Source: Microbispora bryophytorum
Lineage (GTDB): Bacteria; Actinomycetota; Actinomycetes; Streptosporangiales; Streptosporangiaceae
Assembly (NCBI RefSeq): GCF_006874465.1
Contig: NZ_VIRL01000017.1
Span: 124,001 to 188,000 of the forward strand
Direction of reading: 5' to 3'
Length of the DNA: 64,000 nt
A program made the position numbers and the translations under genes. The notes under the pieces were generated by a model. The model had not been told where the DNA came from. It searched no databases and saw only the letters and a program-made list of their open reading frames with translations. Below, in pieces: positions 25,305 to 33,649 of this stretch (position 1 is the stretch's first letter; each line of letters opens with the position of its first letter).

Positions 25305-25922
25305 ATGAGTGATTCCGGGCCCGGGCTTCCCCGGCCGGGCCGGTCGATGCGGGAGCGGACGTCCACGCTGCTCACCGGCGCCCTCGGCAGCGCGATCCTG
25401 ATGATCGTGCTCGTGGCGGTGATGTGGGCGATCGAGATCGTCGACTACATGGAGGACGGGCGGCTCGACAGGTATGGCATCGTCGCCCACGAGCCTGACG
25501 GTCTGCCCGGGATCCTGTTCGCGCCGTTCCTGCACGCGGGGTTCGCCCATCTGATGGCGAACTCGGTGCCGCTGCTGATCCTGGGGTTCGTGGCCGCGAT
25601 CAGGGGGATCGGCAGGTTCCTCGCGGCGAGCCTGGTCATCATCCTGGTCAGCGGGCTGGGCGTGTGGTTCACCAGCGCGCCGGACACGCTGACGATCGGC
25701 GCGAGCGGCCTCGTCTTCGGATATTTCGGTTATGTGGTGGCACGGGGGTTGTTCGACCGCCGTGCCCTCGACATCGTGCTCGGCGTCGTGGTGGCCGTGC
25801 TCTACTACTCGATCCTGTGGGGGGCCCTGCCCACCCAGCCGGGTGTCTCCTGGCAGGGCCACCTGTTCGGCCTCATCGGCGGAGTGATCGCCGCCTGGCT
25901 GCTACGCCGCCGCAGGACCTGA
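25305..25922 (+). CDS. Rhomboid family intramembrane serine protease
   Basis: 205 aa with six predicted membrane helices. The catalytic dyad is visible: Ser in TIGASGLVFGYFGY (G-x-S-G) and His in WQGHLFGLIGG. HAGFAHLMANSVPLLILG is the conserved H-x-x-x-N segment of helix 2. It cleaves membrane-anchored proteins within the bilayer; no substrate is evident. Monocistronic, convergent with serC. Confidence 0.93.
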   Translation: MSDSGPGLPRPGRSMRERTSTLLTGALGSAILMIVLVAVMWAIEIVDYMEDGRLDRYGIVAHEPDGLPGILFAPFLHAGFAHLMANSVPLLILGFVAAIRGIGRFLAASLVIILVSGLGVWFTSAPDTLTIGASGLVFGYFGYVVARGLFDRRALDIVLGVVVAVLYYSILWGALPTQPGVSWQGHLFGLIGGVIAAWLLRRRRT

Positions 25923-25972
25923 CGCGCGGACGGCTGCCGCATACCGATACCGGGCCGGAGGAAAAAGAAAAA

Positions 25973-26027
25973 GCCGACGGCCCGGAGACCGTCGGCGACA
26001 TCGGCGGCCGCCGGAGGGGCGGCCGCC
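25973..26027. terminator. Two consecutive perfect hairpins between rhomboid gene and serC
   Basis: GCCGACGG/CCGTCGGC (25973-25996, 8-nt loop) follows an A-rich tract (gaaaaagaaaaa), and GGCGGCCGCC/GGCGGCCGCC (26003-26027, 5-nt loop) follows. They serve the two convergent genes. Confidence 0.8.
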
Positions 26028-26037
26028 GTGAGAATCG

Positions 26038-27156
<1,119 letters not shown>

Positions 27157-27159
27157 TCA

Positions 27160-27165
27160 AGCCTA
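27160..27165 (-). promoter_or_regulatory. TAGGCT -10 box of serC, probable leaderless promoter
   Basis: TAGGCT on the minus strand, 6 nt from the GTG start, with no SD. Confidence 0.5.
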
Positions 27166-27275
27166 GTGAGACCTGCGGATGCTCTAGACCATGGTCCGGA
27201 TGGTGAGACATCATGGTCTCGTTTTAAGATCACGCACCATCCCAGCATGGACTCCACCCCCCGGGAGAAATCCGC

Positions 27276-30026
27276 GTGACCGATCCGCACGCTGTCATCG
27301 AGGCACTGGTTCGCAGGCCGTTCTTCTGGCGCGCCGACCGCCCCCTGCCCCTCGTCCTCGTGGTCGGCCGCGACGGCGGCGCCTTCGACGCGGCCCGGCG
27401 GCTCGCCGAGCCCTTCGAGGACTCCCTTCCGCAGGCCACCGTCCGAGCGGGGGAGTACGACACGCTGCGTGAACTCGTCACGGCGCTGGCGGGGGAGCAC
27501 GGGCAGCTCGGCAAGCCCGTCGGCGGCTCGTTCCTGCCCCCGCCGCGGTTCCCGCTCGTCCAGTTCGTGCTGTGGGCGCGCCGCCAGCGCGAGGAGCCGC
27601 CTCCCGGGGAGCCGGTCGACGTGCCCGGCCGCACCTGGCCGCCCGACCCGCAGTCGCGTACGGGCCAGGAGGAGTTCAAGGACCGGCTCAAGGACTGGCG
27701 CAGGGGCAGGTACGGCGGGGACCGGGGGCGCAGGACCGCGGCGGACTTCCTCGGCCGCGCGGCCACCACCTGGGTGCCGGTCGGCACGCTCGCCGCCTGG
27801 TCGCTCGGCGGCGCCTCCGACCTGGTCGGCCTGATCCCGTGGGCGCTCGGCGTGCTCGTCGCCGTCGTCGGCACGTTGATCCAGGCCATGCTGTCGATCA
27901 GGGGGTCCTTCTTCAACGGCTGGTTCAGGAAGCAGCCCTACCTGGCCAGGAAGCCCTTCGAGCGCCTGCCGAAGTACGCGCTGCGCATCGCCAACGCGAG
28001 CGAGGCGGAGGTCGAGGGGCTGCTCGTCCACGCCCTGTGCCAGGACCTGCGCCAGGCCTACCAGAAGTGGCTGATCCCGTGGCCGAGCTGGGGGCGCGGC
28101 CTCTACGCGATGATGGTCCTCGACGCGCGATGGTCCGGCGACGTCAACGAGCGGTTCCTGCGAACGCTGGAGGAGTCGGTCGAGGAGACGGGGCTGCTGC
28201 CGCCGCTCCTGGTGCTGGCCGCGGTGCCCGATTCGTTCACGCCGGGCATCCGGCCGGTCACCGCGGGCCGGATGTCGGACCTGTCCACGCTGGTGGAGTC
28301 GTGGCGGACGGCGGCCCGGCGGCGGGTGCCGCCGTTGCGGCTGATGGTCAGCACGCCCGAGATCCCGCTGGACGACGACTACCGGCCGCGCCTGCTGGGC
28401 AGCCGGATGCGGGCGATCGGCTACTGGTGCGTGATGGCGCTCCTGCTCATCGGTCCTGTCGTCCTGCTCGGGCGCATCCAGCAGGACCGTGACGCGCACT
28501 GCGGCGGCCTGTCCTGGGGGGAGCGCGTCGGCAAGGAGTGCATCGGCGTCGTGAACGCCGATGGGCCGGCCCCGGGCGATCTCTTCCCCTCGGACGAGAT
28601 AAGGAATCTCGTCGGCAAGATCGATAAGCACAACGCCGATGCCAGGAACGCCGGGACGTACGTGAGTGTGGTGCTGTTCGGCGAGTACTCGATCGCGCAG
28701 GACCAGAACGACAGCGCGTTCGTCGGGGCACGGGCGGAGCTCACGGCGGTGGAGGAGTACCAGGATGACGCCAATGGCACGCCCCGTCTTGAGGTGCTGG
28801 TGGCCAACGCGGGCACGAACTTCCAGCAGGGGGAGCGTACGGCGCAGCTCGTCAGCGAGATGGCGGCCGAGGACCCCCGGGTGCTCGGGGTGATCGGCTT
28901 CCAGCGCAGCGTCGGCGGCGTCGAGGACGCCATCCGGACGCTCGACGCGGCGAAGCTCCCGATGCTGGTGACCACGGCGACCGCCGACCGGCTCGCCTAC
29001 GTGCCGGACGGCCCCGCCGACTCCGGGTCGAGCTACCCCTCGCCGTACGTGTTCCGCCTCGGGTCGTCGAACCAGCGGCAGGCGCGGCTGGCCGCCCGGT
29101 TCGCCCGCACGCGGCTTCTCGGCGGGGTGGACAAGCCGTCGGCGGTGGTCGTCAAGGACCAGACGGACGACGACAACTACACGAACAATCTCGCCGACGA
29201 CTACGCGGACGAGGCGGGCGCGGTGGGGATCGCGGTCAGCGGTGCCGTCGGGTACAAGGACCGGGGGACGGGCATGGATCTGGCGGTGAGCCAGGCCTGC
29301 GGGCGCGAGCCCGACCTGATCTTCTACGCGGGCCGCGCGGCCGACTTCCTCGGCTTCCTGCAGTACGTCGAGGCCAAGGACTGCGGCAAGGAGCCGATCA
29401 AGGTCCTCGCGGGCGACGACGTCATCAAGGCGGTGGCCAACAGCGGCGCCGCGATCGGCGGCTACCGGCGCGTCCAGGTCTACTACGCGGCGCTGGCGAG
29501 CCGCGAGCTGTGGCGCGACCGCTCCTTGAAGGCGACGGGCTTCGTGCAGAGCCTGCTGAACGGCCGGCATCCGAAGGAGTCCGACGACAACCTCATCCTC
29601 AGCTACGACGCCGTGAGGCTCTTTTACGAACGCGTCAACGCGGCCTATCGGGGCGGCCTGCCCAGCAGGGGAGACGTGCTCTACCAGATCTCCCTCGTCT
29701 CCCCGCGGGGCAGATGGAACGGCTCGGGCGGGGTGATCTCCTTCGGCGCCACCACCCACGAGCCCGAGAACAAGGCCATCGCGATCCTGAAGGTGAACAG
29801 CTCCGGCAGGTCCGAGGTCGCGGAGCGCTGCGGGCGCCTGGCGGCCACCGAGCCCGAGGACACCAAGGAGATCTGCCGCAACCTCGACGGGGACGCCGAG
29901 GATCGGGAGGCCGCGAACGCCCCGGCGGCGGTCCCGTCCGTTCCCCCGTCGGCTCGCCCGTCCGTCCACCCGTCCGTTCGCCCATCCGCGAGCCCGCGCG
30001 ACGCCGCCGCGGACTCCGGCCGGTGA
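27276..30026 (+). CDS. Large membrane receptor-like protein with extracellular PBP1 (branched-chain amino acid-binding type) domain
   Basis: 916 aa, GTG start after cgggaga. Residues 1-160 are cytosolic with no recognised motif (FFWRADRPLPLVLVVGRDGG looks Rossmann-like but lacks a P-loop). Residues about 165-207 form two hydrophobic helices and about 381-399 a third (YWCVMALLLIGPVVLLG). From 420 outward (KECIGVVNADG...) it reads as a type-1 periplasmic binding fold: TNFQQGERTAQLVSEMAAED, VLGVIGFQRSVGGVEDAIRT, LPMLVTTATADRLAYV, PDLIFYAGRAADFLGFLQYV. The tail 885-916 is Pro/Ser low complexity. No ABC permease or ATPase gene is near. It looks like a ligand sensor with an inner signalling or effector part rather than a transporter subunit. 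Confidence 0.75.
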   Translation: MTDPHAVIEALVRRPFFWRADRPLPLVLVVGRDGGAFDAARRLAEPFEDSLPQATVRAGEYDTLRELVTALAGEHGQLGKPVGGSFLPPPRFPLVQFVLWARRQREEPPPGEPVDVPGRTWPPDPQSRTGQEEFKDRLKDWRRGRYGGDRGRRTAADFLGRAATTWVPVGTLAAWSLGGASDLVGLIPWALGVLVAVVGTLIQAMLSIRGSFFNGWFRKQPYLARKPFERLPKYALRIANASEAEVEGLLVHALCQDLRQAYQKWLIPWPSWGRGLYAMMVLDARWSGDVNERFLRTLEESVEETGLLPPLLVLAAVPDSFTPGIRPVTAGRMSDLSTLVESWRTAARRRVPPLRLMVSTPEIPLDDDYRPRLLGSRMRAIGYWCVMALLLIGPVVLLGRIQQDRDAHCGGLSWGERVGKECIGVVNADGPAPGDLFPSDEIRNLVGKIDKHNADARNAGTYVSVVLFGEYSIAQDQNDSAFVGARAELTAVEEYQDDANGTPRLEVLVANAGTNFQQGERTAQLVSEMAAEDPRVLGVIGFQRSVGGVEDAIRTLDAAKLPMLVTTATADRLAYVPDGPADSGSSYPSPYVFRLGSSNQRQARLAARFARTRLLGGVDKPSAVVVKDQTDDDNYTNNLADDYADEAGAVGIAVSGAVGYKDRGTGMDLAVSQACGREPDLIFYAGRAADFLGFLQYVEAKDCGKEPIKVLAGDDVIKAVANSGAAIGGYRRVQVYYAALASRELWRDRSLKATGFVQSLLNGRHPKESDDNLILSYDAVRLFYERVNAAYRGGLPSRGDVLYQISLVSPRGRWNGSGGVISFGATTHEPENKAIAILKVNSSGRSEVAERCGRLAATEPEDTKEICRNLDGDAEDREAANAPAAVPSVPPSARPSVHPSVRPSASPRDAAADSGR

Positions 30027-30047
30027 CGCGTCCTCCGGACACGGAAA

Positions 30048-30077
30048 CGGCCCGCCCCTCGGGGAAAGGGCGGGCCG
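30048..30077. terminator. Perfect 10-bp hairpin terminator
   Basis: CGGCCCGCCC (30048-30057) and GGGCGGGCCG (30068-30077) with a 10-nt loop, between the receptor gene and the convergent citrate synthase. Confidence 0.8.
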
Positions 30078-30161
30078 CCACGGGTGCTGACGGTGCGCGG
30101 GCGGGCCCGGCGGCCTCTCGGAGTTTGTGGCACGCCGCAGGGCCACGACCCGCGCTGACGC

Positions 30162-31268
30162 TCAGACCTTGCCGATGACCTCGGAGGCGCCGGGCACGTC
30201 GCTGATGGAGCGCTGCTTCGGGCCCACGTAGTCGGCGCTGGGGCGGACAAGCCTGCCCGTGCGCTTCTGCTCCAGGACGTGAGCGGCCCAGCCGGCGGTC
30301 CGGGCGCAGGTGAACATCGAGGTGAACATGTTCGACGGCACCTCGGCGAAGTCGAGGATCACCGCGGCCCAGTACTCCACGTTGGTCGCGAGGACCCGGT
30401 CCGGCTTGCGGGCGTGCAGCTCCTCGAGCGCGGCGGTCTCCAACGCGGCCGCGACCTCGTAGCGGGGCGCGCCCAGCTCCTTGGCCGTACGACGCAGCAC
30501 GCGGGCACGCGGGTCCTCGGCCCGGTAGACCCGGTGGCCGAAGCCCATGAGCCGCTGGCCCTTGTCCAGCTCGCTCTGGACGTACTTACGGGCGTCACCC
30601 ATCTTCTCGACGCCCTCGATCATGTGCAGCACCCGAGCGGGCGCGCCGCCGTGCAGCGGGCCGGACATCGCGCCGACCGCACCCGACAGGGCGGCCGCCA
30701 CGTCGGCGCCCGTGGACGCGATCACACGGGCGGTGAACGTCGAGGCGTTCATGCCGTGCTCCGCGGCCGAGGTCCAGTAGGCGTCGATGGCCTTCACGTG
30801 CTTGGGATCGGGCTCACCGCGCCAGCGGACCATGAAGCGCTCGACGATGCTCTCGGCCTCGTCGACGCGCTTCTGCGGGACCATGGGCAGGCCCAGGCCA
30901 CGAGCCGACTGCGCGACGAACGACAGAGCGGTCACCGAGGCGCGTGCGAGATCGTCGCGGGCCTGGTCGTCGTCGATGTCGAGCAGCGGGCGGAAGCCGT
31001 ACGAGGGCGCGAGCATGGCCAGCGCGCTCTGTACGTCTACTCGGATGTCGCCGGAATGGACGGGAAGTGGGTACGGCTCCGCCGGGGGCAGCCCCGGCTG
31101 GAACGTGTTGTCGACGAGCAGGCCCCAGACGTGTCCATAGGAGACGTTGCCCACGAGCTCTTCGATGTCGACGCCCCGGTATCGCAGGGCGCCCCCTTCT
31201 TTGTCCGGTTCCGCGATCTCGGTCTCGAACGCCACCACGCCTTCGAGCCCGGGTTTGAAGTCGGACAT
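30162..31268 (-). CDS. citA: Citrate synthase 2 (CitA type)
   Basis: 368 aa, ATG at 31268. Typical of the second actinobacterial citrate synthase: GLEGVVAFETEIAEPDKEGG, LRYRGVDIEELVG, catalytic His in AEHGMNASTFTARV, SGPLHGGAPARVL, MGFGHRVYRAEDPRA, and the Asp region ATNVEYWAAVILDFAEVP. It condenses acetyl-CoA with oxaloacetate. Divergent from pdxH across 170 bp that contain a 19-bp palindrome. Confidence 0.93.
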   Translation of the reverse strand: MSDFKPGLEGVVAFETEIAEPDKEGGALRYRGVDIEELVGNVSYGHVWGLLVDNTFQPGLPPAEPYPLPVHSGDIRVDVQSALAMLAPSYGFRPLLDIDDDQARDDLARASVTALSFVAQSARGLGLPMVPQKRVDEAESIVERFMVRWRGEPDPKHVKAIDAYWTSAAEHGMNASTFTARVIASTGADVAAALSGAVGAMSGPLHGGAPARVLHMIEGVEKMGDARKYVQSELDKGQRLMGFGHRVYRAEDPRARVLRRTAKELGAPRYEVAAALETAALEELHARKPDRVLATNVEYWAAVILDFAEVPSNMFTSMFTCARTAGWAAHVLEQKRTGRLVRPSADYVGPKQRSISDVPGASEVIGKV

Positions 31269-31321
31269 TCTCGGCCGCCTCCCTCTCTTGTGAAGTCCAG
31301 AGCCTTGATGTCGAGATACCG

Positions 31322-31340
31322 GCGGGTCAATTTAACCCGC
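31322..31340. promoter_or_regulatory. 19-bp near-perfect palindrome between citA and pdxH
   Basis: GCGGGTCAATTTAACCCGC: 9-bp arms with one mismatch. It could serve either divergent promoter. Confidence 0.5.
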
Positions 31341-31438
31341 AGCGCCCGACTGCCGCGCCCCCGGCCCTACCCAACGGGGTTCCCCCAGGTAGGGGCCAGC
31401 GAGCGAGACATACATAGAGCACGGGAGAATATCTTTCC

Positions 31439-32083
31439 GTGGACAGCGCTTCGCACCTCCCCGGGCTCCGGCACAGCTACGAAGGTGAGCCCCTGCTCGA
31501 ATCCGGCATGGCCGCCGACCCGGTGACGCAGTTCGCGCTGTGGTTCGCGGACGCGGTCGGCGCGGGCCTGCCCGAGCCGAACGCCATGGTCGTCGCCACC
31601 AGCTCCGCCGGTGGCCGTCCCTCCGCCCGCACCGTCCTCCTCAAGGGCTTCGACGAGCGCGGGTTCGTCTTCTTCACCAACTACGAGTCCCGCAAGGGCC
31701 GCGACCTCGGTGAGAACCCACGGGCGTGTCTGCTGTTCCCGTGGCATCCCATCAGGCGGCAGGTCCGCGTGGAGGGCTCCGTCGTACGGCTCCCGCGCGA
31801 GGACAGCTCCGCCTACTTCCACTCTCGCCCGTACGGCTCCCGCATCGGCGCGTGGGCCTCCCGTCAGTCGGCGGTCGTGGAGTCGAGGGAGCAGCTCGAC
31901 GTGAGGTTCCGGGAGCTGGCCGAGCGCTGGCCGCAGGATCCGCCGCTGCCGGACTTCTGGGGCGGGTTCCGCGTGGTGCCGGCGGAGGTCGAGTTCTGGC
32001 AGGGCCAGACCGACCGCATGCACGACCGGCTCCGCTACCGGCGGACCGGCGGAACCTGGACGCTGGAGCGCCTCGCCCCCTGA
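31439..32083 (+). CDS. pdxH: Pyridoxamine 5'-phosphate oxidase
   Basis: 214 aa, GTG start. Full-length PdxH: NAMVVATSSAGGRPSARTVL, LLKGFDERGFVFFTNYESRK (FMN), PWHPIRRQVRVEGSVVRLP, SRPYGSRIGAWASRQS, and the C-terminal W-G-G-F-R-V-V-P, EFWQGQTDRMHDRLRYRR. Oxidises pyridoxine or pyridoxamine phosphate to PLP. GAATAT 6 nt before the start suggests a leaderless transcript. Confidence 0.96.
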   Translation: MDSASHLPGLRHSYEGEPLLESGMAADPVTQFALWFADAVGAGLPEPNAMVVATSSAGGRPSARTVLLKGFDERGFVFFTNYESRKGRDLGENPRACLLFPWHPIRRQVRVEGSVVRLPREDSSAYFHSRPYGSRIGAWASRQSAVVESREQLDVRFRELAERWPQDPPLPDFWGGFRVVPAEVEFWQGQTDRMHDRLRYRRTGGTWTLERLAP

Positions 32084-32133
32084 GGCCTCGCCCCCTGAGG
32101 TCCCGCGTCCTGAGGTCCCGGGCCGTGATCTGA

Positions 32134-32745
32134 TCAGGGCAGCCCGGCCGCGACCGTGAGATCGGCGAGGAAGCCGGAGTACGCCTCGTCCCTGTCGGGC
32201 GCGCGCAGGATCGCCGAGGGGTGAATCGTCGCCACGTAGTAGGCCCCCTCACGCCGGGGGACCGGCTGTCCCCGATGCCGGGTGACGCGGAAGTCCGGCC
32301 CCAGCAGGGCCCGGGCGGCCGTGGCCCCCAGCACCACCGTCACCTCCGGGTCCACCAGGCGCATCTCGGCATCGAGCCAGGGCCGGCAGGCGTCGATCTC
32401 TCCAACGGTGGGTTTCTGGTGAATTCTGCGTTTGCCGCGGGGCTCGTACTTGAAGTGCTTGACCGCGTTGGTAACGTACACCGCCTCGCGCTCGATGCCC
32501 GCCTCTTCGAGCGCCTTGTCGAGCATGCGCCCCGCGGGTCCGACGAACGGCGCGCCCTCGCGGTCCTCCTGGTCGCCCGGCTGCTCGCCGACCAGCATGA
32601 ACCGCGCGTCGGGAACACCCTCGCCGAAGACCGTCTGCGTGGCGGCGCGGTGGAGGTCGCAGCCTTCGCAGTGTCGTGCGGCCTCCCTGAGCGCGGGCAG
32701 GCTGATCTCCTCTGGAAGGAATCGCTGGGCTCCGATGTTTCCCAC
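32134..32745 (-). CDS. UdgX-type uracil-DNA glycosylase
   Basis: 203 aa, GTG start at 32745. C-x-x-C near the N-terminus (CEGCDL) plus two further Cys suit the Fe-S cluster of family 4/5-like glycosylases. Motif A is GEQPGDQEDREGAPFVGPAG; the loop GKRRIHQKP is the K-R-R-I-H signature specific to UdgX, in which the His attacks the sugar and leaves the protein covalently bound to the abasic site. Motif C is IHPSAILRAP. Divergent from ideR with a 79-bp gap. Confidence 0.92.
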   Translation of the reverse strand: MGNIGAQRFLPEEISLPALREAARHCEGCDLHRAATQTVFGEGVPDARFMLVGEQPGDQEDREGAPFVGPAGRMLDKALEEAGIEREAVYVTNAVKHFKYEPRGKRRIHQKPTVGEIDACRPWLDAEMRLVDPEVTVVLGATAARALLGPDFRVTRHRGQPVPRREGAYYVATIHPSAILRAPDRDEAYSGFLADLTVAAGLP

Positions 32746-32824
32746 CCTGGGTCGCTTCCCCAATAAGGTCGGCTGCGAACACGCGGGGAGGTCGTAGCAT
32801 CGATTGACAAGGACTGGAGGAGCC

Positions 32825-33529
32825 TTGACCGCACACGGCCTGATCGACACGACGGAGATGTATCTCCGGACGATATTCGAGCTCGAAGAGGAGGGCATCG
32901 TCCCGCTCCGCGCTCGGATCGCCGAGCGCCTGCAGCAGAGCGGTCCGACCGTCAGCCAGACGGTGGCGCGCATGGAGCGCGACGGCCTGGTCAAGGTCGA
33001 GGGGGACAGGCACCTCAGCATGACCGCGCTGGGCCGCACGCTGGCCATCCGCGTGATGCGCAAGCACCGCCTGGCCGAGTGCCTGCTGACCCAGGTGATC
33101 GGCATGCCCTGGGAAGAGGTCCACATCGAGGCGTGCCGCTGGGAGCACGTGATGTCGGAGTCGGTGGAGACGCGGCTCGTGAACCTTCTCAAGAACCCCC
33201 GGGTGTGCCCGCACGGCAACCCGATTCCGGGCCTGGACGAGCTGGGAGTGCCGCAGTCCGGTTCGGCCGCAGATGAGATGGTGTCTCCTATGGTGACCCT
33301 CGCAGGTCAGGCTCCTGTGCCCGTTGTAGTGCGCCGAATCAGCGAACAAGTGCAAAGCGACCCGGCCGTGATGCTTAAACTCAAGCAAGTTGGGATACAA
33401 CCCGGACGCGAGGTCACGCTCGCGGCGAGTGACAACGGTGTAACGGTGACTGGTGATGGTGAGGTGGGGACGACGACCGCCGATCTTCCGAGGGACGTCG
33501 CCTCACACGTTTTTGTCACCAGACGATGA
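32825..33529 (+). CDS. ideR: Iron-dependent transcriptional repressor, DtxR/IdeR family
   Basis: 234 aa. I place the start at TTG 32825, 4 nt after ggaggag. IDTTEMYLRTIFELEEEG and ARIAERLQQSGPTVSQTVAR are the DtxR winged helix; MRKHRLAECLLTQVIG and PWEEVHIEACRWEHVMS hold metal ligands and the dimerisation domain; the C-terminal third is an SH3-like FeoA domain (VQSDPAVMLKLKQVGIQPGRE). It represses siderophore and iron-uptake genes when Fe2+ is plentiful. TAGCAT at 32796-32801 may be its -10. Confidence 0.93.
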   Translation: MTAHGLIDTTEMYLRTIFELEEEGIVPLRARIAERLQQSGPTVSQTVARMERDGLVKVEGDRHLSMTALGRTLAIRVMRKHRLAECLLTQVIGMPWEEVHIEACRWEHVMSESVETRLVNLLKNPRVCPHGNPIPGLDELGVPQSGSAADEMVSPMVTLAGQAPVPVVVRRISEQVQSDPAVMLKLKQVGIQPGREVTLAASDNGVTVTGDGEVGTTTADLPRDVASHVFVTRR

Positions 33530-33649
33530 CGGAATGAGTTGTGCCTGGTTGAATCCCCTAGGGAGTCCTTTCATTTCTCGCGACCCAGCCTTCGCAGGAG
33601 CGCCCGTGCCCGGCATAGCGAACCCACCTCGTCAAGGGACGGTCGTGGC

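Noticed and set aside
27276-30026. ABC-transporter substrate-binding protein
   Set aside because: The binding fold is C-terminal to membrane helices within a 916-aa protein, has no lipobox or signal peptide, and no permease or ATPase genes adjoin.
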